Made by a program: the position numbers and the translations under genes | In this document: positions 44,448-53,715 of the stretch, one piece after another | Numbering within the stretch: position 1 is the first letter of the stretch | Layout of the letters: the number at the start of each line of letters is the position of its first letter | DNA from: Qipengyuania aurantiaca | Lineage (GTDB): Bacteria; Pseudomonadota; Alphaproteobacteria; Sphingomonadales; Sphingomonadaceae | Direction of reading: 5' to 3' | Length of the DNA stretch: 64,000 nucleotides | Assembly: GCF_019711375.1 (NCBI RefSeq) | Contig: NZ_CP081295.1 | Span: forward strand, 992,001 to 1,056,000 | Notes under the pieces: generated by a model | The model's input: the letters and a program-made list of their open reading frames with translations, nothing else | What the model was told of the DNA's origin: nothing | Database searches by the model: none

Positions 44448-45476
44448 CTGTCCGCCGCCCACCTTCCCCCGCCCAAAGAGCGCGAAGTCCATTCGCTCTC
44501 GCCCGAGGCGCGCCGCAAGGAAGCGCATCACCTGCGCGGGCGGATCAAGCACCACGTCGGCCCCGGAACGCGCGCGTGGGAAGTGGCCAAGCGCACGCTG
44601 GTCGGCACCTATAACGACGGTTTCATCCACGCCGGCAATCTCGCCTATCTGGCGATGCTGGCGATCTTCCCCTTCTTCATCCTCGGCGCGGCGATCTTTT
44701 CCGCCATCGGCGAGGAAAGCGAGCGCGCGGCGACGATCAACGCCGTGCTCTATGCCCTGCCCCCCGTGGTCGGGAATGTCATCGAGCCGGTCGCGCGCGA
44801 CGTGGTGCAGGCGCGCAGCGGATGGCTGCTGTGGGCAGGCGCGCTGATCGCGCTGTGGACCGTCGGCAGCCTTGTCGAGACCATCCGCGACATCCTGCGC
44901 CGCGCCTATGGCACCGAGGCGACCAAGGCCTTCTGGAAGTACCGCCTGTTCTCGACGGGCGTGATCCTGGGCGCGGTGCTGCTGTTGATGCTGAGCCTGA
45001 TGGCGCAATTCGTGATCGGCACGGCGCAACAGGTGATCGAGGCCTATTTCCCGCAGCTGGTCGACCGGCTGCTCGAACTGCAATTGTCGCGCATCGTGCC
45101 CGCCTTCGGCCTGTTCGGGTCGCTCTACCTCATCTTCTACACGCTGACCCCGTCGAAATACCGTCGTCGCCGCTATCCCAAATGGCCGGGCGTCCTGCTG
45201 ACGACCTTGTGGTGGATCGCCGTCACGACGATCATGCCGGCGGTGCTAAGCCGCTTCTTCACCTACGATCTCACCTATGGCGGGCTGGCAGGCGTGATGA
45301 TCGCGCTGTTCTTTTTCTGGCTTGTCGGCCTCGGTGTCGTTATCGGCGCGGAACTGAACGCTGCCTTGGCGGAAACTCCGGAAGAGGAGATGAACACCAT
45401 CGGGCAGGAAGACGATCGGCGAAGGGCGCAGCTCGCCAAGGAAATGCTGGAAGAACTGGAAGGAACAGAGGAATGA
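44448..45476 (+). CDS. YihY/virulence factor BrkB family membrane protein (probable CTG start)
   Basis: A 342-aa protein with six membrane helices and the family segments GNLAYLAMLAIFPFFI and LYLIFYTLTPSKYRRRRYPKWPGVLLTTLWW. No ATG, GTG or TTG lies in frame between the J-domain gene's stop and GTG 44583, but the 45 codons between them read as a plausible N-terminus (PPPKEREVHSLSPEARRKEAHHLRG) like that of relatives I recall. CTG at 44448 sits 8 bases after GGAG. If GTG 44583 is used instead, the protein is 297 aa. Function unknown; RNase BN is a disproved old name. Confidence 0.85.
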   Translation: MSAAHLPPPKEREVHSLSPEARRKEAHHLRGRIKHHVGPGTRAWEVAKRTLVGTYNDGFIHAGNLAYLAMLAIFPFFILGAAIFSAIGEESERAATINAVLYALPPVVGNVIEPVARDVVQARSGWLLWAGALIALWTVGSLVETIRDILRRAYGTEATKAFWKYRLFSTGVILGAVLLLMLSLMAQFVIGTAQQVIEAYFPQLVDRLLELQLSRIVPAFGLFGSLYLIFYTLTPSKYRRRRYPKWPGVLLTTLWWIAVTTIMPAVLSRFFTYDLTYGGLAGVMIALFFFWLVGLGVVIGAELNAALAETPEEEMNTIGQEDDRRRAQLAKEMLEELEGTEE

Positions 45477-46282
45477 GCGGTCTGATGAAGGGCAAGCGCG
45501 GCCTCATCATGGGGTTGGCCAACGACAAGTCGCTGGCCTGGGGCATTGCCAAGCAGCTGCACGAGCAGGGCGCCGAAATGGCGTTCTCCTATCAGGGCGA
45601 TGCGCTCAAGAAGCGCGTCATCCCGCTCGCCGAGCAGCTGGGCAGCGATTTCACCATTGAATGCGACGTGTCGAACATGGAGGCGCTCGACCGCGCCTTC
45701 GACACGCTGAAAGAGCGCTGGGACACAATCGATTTCGTAGTCCACGCCATCGGCTTTTCCGACAAGAACGAATTGCGCGGAAAGTATCTCGACACCAGCC
45801 TCGACAACTTCCTCGTGACGATGAACATCTCGGCCTATTCGCTGGTCGCCGTGGCCAAGCGTGCGCGCGGGATGATGCCCAATGGCGGCTCGATCCTGAC
45901 GCTGACCTATTACGGCGCGGAAAAGGTCATGCCGCATTATAACGTGATGGGCGTGGCCAAGGCGGCGCTGGAAACCTCGGTCCAGTATCTCGCCAACGAT
46001 CTCGGCCCCGAAGGCATCCGCGTGAACGCCATCAGCGCCGGACCCATCAAGACGCTAGCCGCCAGCGGCATTGGTGATTTCCGCTACATCCTGAAGTGGA
46101 ACGAGCTGAATTCGCCCCTGCGCCGCAATGTTACCATCGACGATGTGGGCGGCTCGGGCCTCTATTTCCTCTCCGACCTGTCCTCCGGCGTGACTGGCGA
46201 GACGCATCACGTCGATGCGGGCTATCACATCGTCGGCATGAAGCAGGAAGACGCGCCCGACATCGCGCTCGACAAGGGCTGA
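45473..46282 (+). CDS. fabI: Enoyl-[acyl-carrier-protein] reductase, NADH-dependent
   Basis: Last reductive step of fatty-acid elongation and target of triclosan. The 269-aa SDR has GLANDKSLAWGIAKQ as the NAD-binding start, the catalytic Tyr/Lys pair in YYGAEKVMPHYNVMGVAKAALE, and SAGPIKTLAASGI in the substrate loop. It overlaps the YihY-family stop by 4 bases. It is cytosolic and acts with FAS II enzymes encoded elsewhere. Confidence 0.96.
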   Translation: MSGLMKGKRGLIMGLANDKSLAWGIAKQLHEQGAEMAFSYQGDALKKRVIPLAEQLGSDFTIECDVSNMEALDRAFDTLKERWDTIDFVVHAIGFSDKNELRGKYLDTSLDNFLVTMNISAYSLVAVAKRARGMMPNGGSILTLTYYGAEKVMPHYNVMGVAKAALETSVQYLANDLGPEGIRVNAISAGPIKTLAASGIGDFRYILKWNELNSPLRRNVTIDDVGGSGLYFLSDLSSGVTGETHHVDAGYHIVGMKQEDAPDIALDKG

Positions 46283-46289
46283 CAGCTTC

Positions 46290-47288
46290 ATGCGGATCCT
46301 CGTCACCGGGGCGGCGGGCTTTATCGGCGCGGCCGTCGCCGAGCGGCTTTGCGTGCGCGGCGACGAGGTGCTGGGGATCGACAGCGTCAACGACTATTAC
46401 CAGGTCTCGCTGAAGCGCGACCGCGTGGCCCATGTCGAAGGCAGCGCCGGTGGGCGTTTTGCATTCAAGCAGGTCGATTTCGCCGATTGGTCCGCGCTGA
46501 GCGCAGCGCTGGAAGGCGAGAGCTTCGACCGCATCGTCCATGTCGGCGCGCAGGCCGGCGTGCGCTACAGCCTCGAAAACCCGCGCGCCTATGTCGAGGC
46601 GAACCTGATGGGGCACCTGAATCTCCTCGAGGTCGCCCGTGCGCGCGGTAGCTCGCACATGGTCTATGCGAGCTCGTCCTCGGTTTATGGCGGCAACGAA
46701 AAGCTGCCCTTCGCGGTGGAGGACCGTGTCGACCATCCCGTCTCGCTCTACGCCGCGACCAAGCGCGCCGACGAACTGATGAGCGAGACCTACGCCCATC
46801 TCTACGGCATCCCGCTGACGGGCCTGCGCTTCTTCACCGTCTACGGCCCCTGGGGCCGCCCCGACATGGCCGCCTGGCTCTTCACCGAAGCGATCCTGAA
46901 GGGCGAGCCGATCAAGGTCTTCAACCAGGGCGAGATGTGGCGCGATTTCACCTATATCGACGACATCGTCGCGGGCGTTCTCGCTTGTGTCGACAACCCG
47001 CCCGCCGATGACGGCGCGCCCAAGGCCGGCGGCAGCACCAAAGTCCACGCGCTCTACAACATCGGCAACCACCGCAGCGAGAAACTCACCCGCGTGATCG
47101 AGCTGATCGAGGACGCCTGCGGCAGGAAGGCGGAGGTCCAACTGCTCCCCATGCAGCCGGGCGATGTCGCACGAACCTATGCCGATATCGACGCAATCCA
47201 GCGCGATCTTGGCTACCAGCCGACCACGCGGATTGAGGACGGCATCCCGAAATTCGTCGCGTGGTACCGCGAGTACCACGGAGTCTAG
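46290..47288 (+). CDS. NAD-dependent nucleotide-sugar epimerase (UDP-glucuronate 4-epimerase-like)
   Basis: A 332-aa extended SDR. It has the Rossmann motif GAAGFIG at residues 7-13, catalytic SSSSVYGG with YAATK further on, and GPWGRPDMAAWLFTEAILKG, a segment typical of UDP-glucuronate 4-epimerases (LpsL/CapI). It supplies a sugar nucleotide for surface polysaccharide. It lies 7 bases after fabI and is convergent with the wecB pair, which fits a polysaccharide context. Confidence 0.88.
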   Translation: MRILVTGAAGFIGAAVAERLCVRGDEVLGIDSVNDYYQVSLKRDRVAHVEGSAGGRFAFKQVDFADWSALSAALEGESFDRIVHVGAQAGVRYSLENPRAYVEANLMGHLNLLEVARARGSSHMVYASSSSVYGGNEKLPFAVEDRVDHPVSLYAATKRADELMSETYAHLYGIPLTGLRFFTVYGPWGRPDMAAWLFTEAILKGEPIKVFNQGEMWRDFTYIDDIVAGVLACVDNPPADDGAPKAGGSTKVHALYNIGNHRSEKLTRVIELIEDACGRKAEVQLLPMQPGDVARTYADIDAIQRDLGYQPTTRIEDGIPKFVAWYREYHGV

Positions 47289-47291
47289 CTT

Positions 47292-47690
47292 TTAGACCCA
47301 GCCCAATATCAAGGTAACTGCGTAGACGAGAAGCGCCAGCAACAGGAAATACAGGAAGCTGCGCGGAATCAACTGGCGTTCGCGCGCGTCTTCGGGATGA
47401 CCTTGTGCGAAGGTGAGCCTCTCAGTCGAACCAATATCGGCCCGACCCTGGAAAAACCGGTCCGCTTCGTACTCTTGCCCTTCGTACTCGAACCGATAGC
47501 GGGCGGTCGGACCTTCCCGGTAAAGGAAGCCCGTGTGGCGGACGTTCGCGACCACTTGCGCGTCGACTGCCACTATCGGCCGCGTCATCCGCCGGAAATC
47601 CACGCGCAATAACCGCCACAGCGCGTAGCTGACGAAGGCGAGAATGATGGATCCGGCGATCAGCGCTCGCTCTCCGCCAACAGGTCGCAA
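47292..47690 (-). CDS. DUF3592-like small membrane protein
   Basis: A 132-aa protein with a helix at each end (AGSIILAFVSYALWRLL and YFLLLALLVYAVTLILGWV) and a DUF3592-like extracytoplasmic domain between them (ANVRHTGFLYREGPTARYRFEYEGQEYEADRF). The listed start is TTG, overlapping wecB by 31 bases with no ribosome site. A CTG at about 47663, 8 bases after GGAG, is an alternative giving MIAGSIILAF. Function unknown. Confidence 0.75.
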   Translation of the reverse strand: MRPVGGERALIAGSIILAFVSYALWRLLRVDFRRMTRPIVAVDAQVVANVRHTGFLYREGPTARYRFEYEGQEYEADRFFQGRADIGSTERLTFAQGHPEDARERQLIPRSFLYFLLLALLVYAVTLILGWV

Positions 47691-48787
47691 ATACGCTGCG
47701 AGGACTTCCCGTCGCCGAACGGATTATGCGCGCGGGCCATTTCGGCATAGGCGGCCTCGTCGTCGAGCAGGCGGTCGGTTTCGCGCACGATGGTGTCGGC
47801 ATCGGTGCCTACCAGCTTTGCCGTGCCCGCCTCCACGCCCTCGGGGCGTTCGGTGGTCTCGCGCATGACCAGCACCGGCTTGCCCAGCGCAGGCGCTTCT
47901 TCCTGCACCCCGCCGCTGTCGGTCAGCATGAGGTGGCTGATGTCGAGCAACCGCGCGAAATGCGGATAGTCGAGCGGCTCGATCAGCGCGACATTGTCCA
48001 GCCCCTCGAGCTCGGCGTTCATGACCGCGCGCACATTGGGGTTCATATGGACGGGGAAGATAACCGCAACGTCATCGCGCGATGCAATCCGTTTAACCGC
48101 ATTGGCAATATTCTGAATACCGTCGCCGAAATTCTCGCGCCGGTGACTGGTCATGCCGATGATGCGCTTGCCCGCAAAGCGCTCCTCCAGAGCGGCAAGG
48201 CCTTGGGCAAGCGAAGGCTGCACCTCGATACGCTTCGTCACCCATTTCAGCGCGTCGATCACCGTGTTGCCGGTGACTTGGACAGTGGCCGGATCGACGT
48301 TCTCGGCCAGCAAAGCCTCAGCGCTGGTCTGCGTCGGCGCGCAATGAAGGCGGGCGAAGGTCCCCACCACCCGGCGATTCACTTCTTCGGGCCAGGGCTG
48401 GTAGATATCGCCGCTCCTGAGCCCCGCCTCGACGTGGCAGACCGGGATCTTGCGGTAATAGGCAGCGATCGCGCCAGCCATGACGGTGGTCGTATCCCCC
48501 TGCACCACCACCCAATCGGGCTTTTCTGCGTCCAGCACGGCTCCGATCCCGGTCAGCGCCCGCGCCGTCAGCGCGTCGAGCGTCTGGCCGTCGGTCATCA
48601 GGTCGAGATCGTGATGCGGCTCCACCCCCGCTATCGCGAGCACCTGGTCGAGCATCCCGCGATGCTGCGCGGAAACGCAGACGCGGCTCTCGAAGCGGTC
48701 GTCCGCGTCCAGCGCGTGGATCAAGGGAAAGAGCTTGATGGCTTCGGGGCGGGTCCCGAAAACGGTAAGGATGCGGGGTTTGCTCAT
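47660..48787 (-). CDS. wecB: UDP-N-acetylglucosamine 2-epimerase (non-hydrolysing)
   Basis: Converts UDP-GlcNAc to UDP-ManNAc for polysaccharide synthesis. The 375-aa GT-B-fold enzyme begins KPRILTVFGTRPEAIKLFPLI. It contains CHVEAGLRSGDIYQPWPEEVNRR, MTSHRRENFG and LTDSGGVQEEAPALGKPVLVMRETTERPEGVEAGT, all active-site signatures. The neighbouring epimerase supports a capsule or LPS sugar role. Confidence 0.95.
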   Translation of the reverse strand: MSKPRILTVFGTRPEAIKLFPLIHALDADDRFESRVCVSAQHRGMLDQVLAIAGVEPHHDLDLMTDGQTLDALTARALTGIGAVLDAEKPDWVVVQGDTTTVMAGAIAAYYRKIPVCHVEAGLRSGDIYQPWPEEVNRRVVGTFARLHCAPTQTSAEALLAENVDPATVQVTGNTVIDALKWVTKRIEVQPSLAQGLAALEERFAGKRIIGMTSHRRENFGDGIQNIANAVKRIASRDDVAVIFPVHMNPNVRAVMNAELEGLDNVALIEPLDYPHFARLLDISHLMLTDSGGVQEEAPALGKPVLVMRETTERPEGVEAGTAKLVGTDADTIVRETDRLLDDEAAYAEMARAHNPFGDGKSSQRICDLLAESER

Positions 48788-48828
48788 CAGCCAGAGCTAG
48801 TCCTAAACCCCGAGGCTACAAAGAAAAA

Positions 48829-49431
48829 TCAGTCGTCCGGATCGCCCGCGACGACCTCGGCCTCGGCGGGCGGGCCGACGTCGGGCAGCGCCTCTTCCTC
48901 GCCCGGCGTGGCAGCCGCGCGTTCGCGTTCGAGGCGTTCCATATATTCGCGCTCGATCATCTCGACTTCGGCCTGCGTGCGCTCGGCATCGGCGTCGATC
49001 GTCGACAAACGCTCGGCGCGCGCGGCTGCAATGACTTCGCTGAAGCGCACGTCGGAGGAATTTTCCTTGTCGGCATAGGCCTTGCGGATCATTTCCTGCG
49101 TGCAGCCGGTCATGCCGCCAGCCCCGGCGGGCGAGCAAGACAGCGTGCCGAAGGCGCCGACCATTTCGAGGCTTTCGACGCGGCTGGCCCAGCTCTGCGC
49201 CTGCGGACCGTCCGTAAAGCGCAGGCTTTCGGGGATGCGATAGCGTTCGCTTTCCGCCTGGCGCGCGCACACGACGATGGTGCCATCATCGCTCTGCGGG
49301 CATTCGTCATCGCCGTAGACGATGACCATGTTGTAACTGTCGTCACCGGTTTCGACCGGGGTCTGCGCGTGGGCGGGCGCGGCCAGCGCGGCGGCGCCGA
49401 GGGCGGTAAGGGCGAGCAGGGAACGGGTCAT
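48829..49431 (-). CDS. Secreted protein of unknown function with helical C-terminus
   Basis: A 200-aa protein with a clear signal peptide ending APAHAQ. A cysteine-containing middle follows (DDECPQSDDGTIVVCARQAESERYRIP, CSPAGAGGMTGC), then an acidic helical tail (AAARAERLSTIDADAERTQAEVEMIEREYMERLERERAA) that may form a coiled coil, and a Pro/Glu-rich end. The motif CP..DGTIVVCAR..E.YRIP recurs in Sphingomonadales periplasmic proteins as I recall. Single gene. No function known. Confidence 0.75.
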   Translation of the reverse strand: MTRSLLALTALGAAALAAPAHAQTPVETGDDSYNMVIVYGDDECPQSDDGTIVVCARQAESERYRIPESLRFTDGPQAQSWASRVESLEMVGAFGTLSCSPAGAGGMTGCTQEMIRKAYADKENSSDVRFSEVIAAARAERLSTIDADAERTQAEVEMIEREYMERLERERAAATPGEEEALPDVGPPAEAEVVAGDPDD

Positions 49432-49519
49432 GACGAGGCCTTCGAATTGGGACGACGCTATCAAGCGCCTTGCCGGGTGAACTCTTGATGAAGCGAGCGA
49501 GAGCGGGTGGGTGTTCCCG

Positions 49520-50062
49520 TCAGATCCGCTCCGAAATCCGGATCGCGGCCTTGCAGCCCAGCCGAATGAGACCCGAAAGCAACGGATAGGCCGGCGCGCG
49601 CTCGGCTCCGGCGGCCAGCGCCGCGTCGCGATGCTCGCGCTCGTCTTCGCGAAATTCCTCGATCATCGCGGCGAGTTCTGGGTCTTCGTTGGTCGCCTCG
49701 AGCTGGTCGAGCTGGTCCGAATAATGCTTGTCGATTTCGGTTTCGACCGCCGCCGTGCAGGCCATCGCCGCTTCGGGACCGATCAGCGCCGTGGCGGCAC
49801 CCAGCGCGAAGCCCGCCTTGTCCCAGAACGGCTGGAGCGCTGTGGGCCGAACGCCGCGGCGCGCCATCAGCGCATCGAACTTGGCGCGGTGCCCGGCTTC
49901 CTGTTCTGCCATGCCGGCAATTTCGGCCGAATCGGGCGCGCGGTCGCCCATGACGGCAAGCTGTCCGGCGTAGATGCGGGTCGCCCCGAATTCCCCCGCC
50001 TGGTCGACGCGGATCATGCGCGCGATGTGATCGGGCGTGGCGGTTTTGCGCGTCGTAGTCAT
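49520..50062 (-). CDS. coq7: COQ7-type demethoxyubiquinone hydroxylase
   Basis: Di-iron monooxygenase of ubiquinone synthesis, 180 aa. The iron ligands are visible as VDQAGEFGATRIYAG, EQEAGHRAKFD (ExxH), ETEIDKHY and EDEREHRD (second ExxH). It acts at the inner membrane and supplies the quinone used by the bc1 complex in this window. It is last in a minus-strand cluster, overlapping dsbB by 4 bases. Confidence 0.92.
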   Translation of the reverse strand: MTTTRKTATPDHIARMIRVDQAGEFGATRIYAGQLAVMGDRAPDSAEIAGMAEQEAGHRAKFDALMARRGVRPTALQPFWDKAGFALGAATALIGPEAAMACTAAVETEIDKHYSDQLDQLEATNEDPELAAMIEEFREDEREHRDAALAAGAERAPAYPLLSGLIRLGCKAAIRISERI

Positions 50063-50544
50063 GCCTTGGCGTCCTTGCGCAGGAGAGTGAAAATGAACAG
50101 CGCGGCCCCGGCGGAAATCAGGAAGTTGAACCCGGCAAGGCTAATGCCGAGCAGCGTCCAGGGCGCTTCGTCGCAGCGGACCACCGGAGCGTTCATGATC
50201 GCGTCGAGCGCGCTCTGCCCCTCGGTCGCCTGAGGAATCGCCGCGCAGGAAGTGACACCCTCCCAAAGGTCGTATTCGACCCCTGCGTGGAAGAAACCGA
50301 TGAGGCCCGACGTCAGGATGCCGCCCGCGGCCAGCGCGACCCAGAGCCGCTTGGGTGCGGCAAAGAAGGAGAGCAGCGCGAAGGCCACCGCGGCAAAATG
50401 CGGATAGCGCTGCCACCAGCACATCTCACACGGATAGAGGTCGAAGCCGTATTGCGAGATATAGGCGCCGGCAAGCAGCAAGGCAGGCACGGCCAGCGCA
50501 ATACGCTGGGCGAGGCGAAACTGCGGATTTTCTATCGTGCTCAC
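50059..50544 (-). CDS. dsbB: Disulfide bond formation protein B
   Basis: A 161-aa inner-membrane protein with four helices. The quinone-coupled pair is in YPCEMCWWQRYPH and the second periplasmic cysteine pair in the SCAAIPQ..VVRCDEAP loop, as in DsbB, which reoxidises DsbA. Start GTG is preferred because an upstream TTG lies inside the S41 peptidase gene. It overlaps coq7 by 4 bases. Confidence 0.9.
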   Translation of the reverse strand: MSTIENPQFRLAQRIALAVPALLLAGAYISQYGFDLYPCEMCWWQRYPHFAAVAFALLSFFAAPKRLWVALAAGGILTSGLIGFFHAGVEYDLWEGVTSCAAIPQATEGQSALDAIMNAPVVRCDEAPWTLLGISLAGFNFLISAGAALFIFTLLRKDAKA

Positions 50545-50560
50545 GAAGCGAGCGCTAGCC

Positions 50561-51901
50561 TCACTTGCCGCGCGAGGCAACGGCGCTCGGGCTGGTGCGG
50601 CGCAGGGTCTCGAGCGCGTAATGCAGCTGGAAATCCTCGATGCCCTGCTCTTCGAGCTGCTCGGCGGTCAGCTGGAAGCGCGGATCCTCGCGCTCGTCGC
50701 TTTCGAGGTCCTCGTCCTTGATGCCCAGCTCGTTGATCAGATGGCCGCGCAAATCGCTCTCGCGCATAGTGAAGCGGCTGCGCTTGGCGAGGTCCGGGTC
50801 GGAGAGCTGCGGCACCTTGATGTCGGGCGTGATGCCGCCCTCCTGCACCGAATGGCCCGAGGGCGTGTAATAGCGCGCCGTGGTCAGCTTGAGCGCCGCA
50901 TCCCGGCCCAGCGGGAGGAGCGACTGCACGCTGCCCTTGCCGAAGCTGCGCACGCCCATGACGACCGCGCGGCGGTGATCCTGCAACGCGCCGGCCACGA
51001 TCTCGCTGGCGGAGGCGGAGCCGGCGTCGATCAGCACGACGATCGGCAGGCCCTCGGCAATGTCGCCGCGGAAGACTGTTTCGGCATCATAGGTAATCGA
51101 TTCTCCCCGGGCGCGACCGCGCTGCGAAACGATCTGGCCCTTGGAAAGGAACAGATCGGACAGCGCCACCGCCTCGTCGAGCGAGCCACCCGGGTTCGAG
51201 CGCAGGTCGAGCACGAGGCCGGTAAGCCGGCCCGTCGCCTCGCCCTGAAGCGCCTTCCACGCGGCAAAGACGTCGCTGCCGACATCGCGCGAGAATTCGT
51301 TGACCATGATGTGGCCGATGTTGCCGTCCTGCAGTTCCCAGGTGACCGGCTCCAGTTCGATGACACCGCGCGTCACGTCGACTTCCAGCGGTTCTTCGGC
51401 GCCGGGGCGGAAGACGGTCAGCCGGATGGAGGTGCCCGCCTGTCCGCGCATGCGGGCGACAGCCTCGTCGAGCTCGAGACCGTAGATCAGTTCACCGTCG
51501 AGATGGGTTATGTAATCGCCTGCCTTGATCCCAGCCTTGTCCGCCGGGCTGCCGCGGAAGGGCGAGATTACCTTGACCGCGCCGTCTTCGCCGACGACCG
51601 AAAGGCCGAGGCCCGAGTAATTGCCGTCGATCATGGTTTCGAGGCGCTGGAGATCGCTGCCGTCGAGATAGGCGGAGTGCGGATCGAGCGCAGACAGCAT
51701 CCCGCTGATCGCACCGTTGATCAGGACATCGTCCTCGACCGGCTCTACGTAACTCGCCTTAACCCGCTGGTAGACCGCGAAAAGCTTGGAAAATTCCGGA
51801 CCGGCGCTGCCGTCCACGCGGGCCATGCCGGCGGTGGTAGCGGGCACGAGCGCGACGGCGGTGACGAGAGCGGCCGAACGAACGAGGGCGGCGAATTTCA
51901 T
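50561..51901 (-). CDS. S41 family C-terminal processing peptidase
   Basis: A 446-aa secreted protease of the CtpA/Prc class. Signal sequence residues 1-25 are followed by a PDZ domain (SGLGLSVVGEDGAVKVISPFRGSPADKAGIKAGDYI). The catalytic domain has Ser in DAGSASASEIVAGALQDH and Lys in SFGKGSVQSLLPL, and LRSNPGGSLDEAV is the family motif. It lies next to an EnvC-like murein hydrolase activator, the common envC-ctpA pairing in Proteobacteria, suggesting control of cell-wall enzymes. Confidence 0.94.
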   Translation of the reverse strand: MKFAALVRSAALVTAVALVPATTAGMARVDGSAGPEFSKLFAVYQRVKASYVEPVEDDVLINGAISGMLSALDPHSAYLDGSDLQRLETMIDGNYSGLGLSVVGEDGAVKVISPFRGSPADKAGIKAGDYITHLDGELIYGLELDEAVARMRGQAGTSIRLTVFRPGAEEPLEVDVTRGVIELEPVTWELQDGNIGHIMVNEFSRDVGSDVFAAWKALQGEATGRLTGLVLDLRSNPGGSLDEAVALSDLFLSKGQIVSQRGRARGESITYDAETVFRGDIAEGLPIVVLIDAGSASASEIVAGALQDHRRAVVMGVRSFGKGSVQSLLPLGRDAALKLTTARYYTPSGHSVQEGGITPDIKVPQLSDPDLAKRSRFTMRESDLRGHLINELGIKDEDLESDEREDPRFQLTAEQLEEQGIEDFQLHYALETLRRTSPSAVASRGK

Positions 51902-52017
51902 AAGAGGCAGGACTCCAGGCTTTGCGCGAAGTCTATATCGCATCGCCAGTGAATGAAAGATGAGCCGAAAAGTGCCGCCTGCGCGATGGTTTTTCGACCG
52001 ACCACTCCCAGCGTCTA

Positions 52018-53238
52018 TCAGCGCAGGCGATCGAGCGGGTTCACGGGCGTGCCGCCGCGGCGCAATTCGAGGCCTATCGAAGGGTCGCTGCGCGGCGCGA
52101 GGCCAAGCGGAGAACCTGCGCCGACCTCCTGCCCCGTGCGCACGGAAATCGAGGCAAGACCGGTCAGGAGGCTCGTCCAACTACCTTCGTGTTCTATGAT
52201 AACGATCCTGCCATAACCCTCGTACTCGCCTGCAAAGGCGATCCGTCCCGCTCCGGACGCAACAACCTGGGCGCCCGGGCGCGGCGCCATGACGATGCCG
52301 GGACGGCGCGATCCGCCGGCGATCTGTTCGCCGAAGCCTGCGCTCACGCGTCCGGTGACGGGGAGGATATATTCGTCGAGCCCTCCGCTGCTCGCGGCAC
52401 GCCGTGCGGGAGGGGGCAACGGGGCGGCGCCCGGTTCGGCGGGGCGTGCAATGGGTCCGTCGAGTGCGGCCAGCCGCGTGCGGAGCGCAGCGTTCTGTTC
52501 GAACCCGCCGACCAGCTCGTCGAGGTCGCGCGCTTCCTCGGCCAGGGCGAGCGCACGGGCCGCTTCGCGATTCGCGCCGCCGGCCGCCTGCGCTGCGAGC
52601 ACGCGCTCCCTTTCGGCGAGCGTCGCCATGTCGCGCCGGCGCTTTTCGAGCCGTGATTCGGCCGCGCGCCGTTCGCCGAGGGCGGCGCGGCGCTGGTTTT
52701 CGAGGTCGCGGGCGCGCGCCAGCTCGCCGCGCAGGCCTGCCGTGCGCTGGCGGACGACGGGAATCGCGCTGCCGAGCACGGCGCGGGTGTGGACGACGTC
52801 GCGGAGCGATCCGGGCTGGAGCGCGGCCAGCGCCAGCGGGCGGCGCGCCATGGTCTCGAGCGCGGCAGTCAGGCGGACGAGCGGCTCGCGGCGCTCGGCC
52901 AGGCGTCGGTCGAGGGCGCGCCTCTCGCGCGTGACCAGCGCCAATTCCGCCTGCGCGGCGGCGACGCCGGCTTCGGCCTGCTGCACGCGCGCGGCCAGAG
53001 CGGCTGCCTCGCTGAGCGCCTTGGCCTCCGCTTCCTTGGCACGCGCGGTTTCCTGTTCGAGATTTTCCGCGCGGCGACGAGCGTTGCGCTGCTGCTGGCG
53101 CGCGATGTCGAGCGCCTGCCGCGCGCTTTCGAGATCCGGCGCGGTTGAGGACGTTTGTGCGGTAAGCGGCGCAAGCCCCTGCCATCCGGCGAAAATCGCC
53201 AGGCTGGCGGCAAGCAGGTAGGCGGCGGCGCGGTTCAT
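52018..53238 (-). CDS. EnvC-like murein hydrolase activator (coiled coil plus LytM domain)
   Basis: A 406-aa periplasmic protein. It has a signal peptide, a long coiled coil (residues about 30-250, rich in Arg, Ala and Glu) and a C-terminal M23/LytM domain. That domain is degenerate: the zinc ligands expected in HxH and GxxxxD motifs are replaced, with VSAGFGEQIAGGSRRPGIVMAPRPGAQV and GRIVIIEHEGSWTSLLTG visible. It is therefore probably a non-catalytic amidase activator as in EnvC. It lies between rlmH and the S41 peptidase on the same strand. Confidence 0.88.
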   Translation of the reverse strand: MNRAAAYLLAASLAIFAGWQGLAPLTAQTSSTAPDLESARQALDIARQQQRNARRRAENLEQETARAKEAEAKALSEAAALAARVQQAEAGVAAAQAELALVTRERRALDRRLAERREPLVRLTAALETMARRPLALAALQPGSLRDVVHTRAVLGSAIPVVRQRTAGLRGELARARDLENQRRAALGERRAAESRLEKRRRDMATLAERERVLAAQAAGGANREAARALALAEEARDLDELVGGFEQNAALRTRLAALDGPIARPAEPGAAPLPPPARRAASSGGLDEYILPVTGRVSAGFGEQIAGGSRRPGIVMAPRPGAQVVASGAGRIAFAGEYEGYGRIVIIEHEGSWTSLLTGLASISVRTGQEVGAGSPLGLAPRSDPSIGLELRRGGTPVNPLDRLR

Positions 53239-53259
53239 GACGTCACAGGCTGTGCCCGA

Positions 53260-53682
53260 TTATCCGCTACGATGGTAGGGGTGTCCGGCAATGATCGTCG
53301 TCGCACGGTAAAGCTGCTCGGCAAGCATGGCGCGGGCAAGGAGGTGCGGCCACGTCGCCTTGCCGAAGGCGAGCAACAGGTCCGCATCGCGCCGCTCCTC
53401 CTCCGAATGGCCATCGGCCGCCCCCAGCACGAAGCGACATTCGCGCATGCCGGCATCGCGCCAGCGTTCGAGGATTTCGGCGAGTTTTTCGGAAGGGAGA
53501 TCCTTGCCCCGCTCGTCGAGCAGGACGGTCTTGTACGGCGTCTGCGGATCGGGAATGCGTCCGCCCGTTTCGGGCAGCTCGGTAAACTTCACCGGCCAGG
53601 TCAACCGCTTCTCATACCGCGCAACGAGTTCGGCCTCGGGAGACCGTGCGATTTTCCCTCGCGCGATGACATGGAGAAGCAA
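53260..53682 (-). CDS. rlmH: 23S rRNA (pseudouridine1915-N3)-methyltransferase
   Basis: SPOUT methyltransferase acting on helix 69 of 23S rRNA in the 70S ribosome. The 140-aa protein has MLLHVIARGKIARSPEAELVARYEKRL at the start, LDERGKDLPSEKLAEIL, and the SAM knot FVLGAADGHSEE with a C-terminal RAMLAEQLYRATTIIAGHPYHR. The start is TTG. It is separated from rsfS by a repeat unit. Confidence 0.94.
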   Translation of the reverse strand: MLLHVIARGKIARSPEAELVARYEKRLTWPVKFTELPETGGRIPDPQTPYKTVLLDERGKDLPSEKLAEILERWRDAGMRECRFVLGAADGHSEEERRDADLLLAFGKATWPHLLARAMLAEQLYRATTIIAGHPYHRSG

Positions 53683-53715
53683 AGACAGACCTCACGAAAC
53701 GCACGAGTTCTAGGT

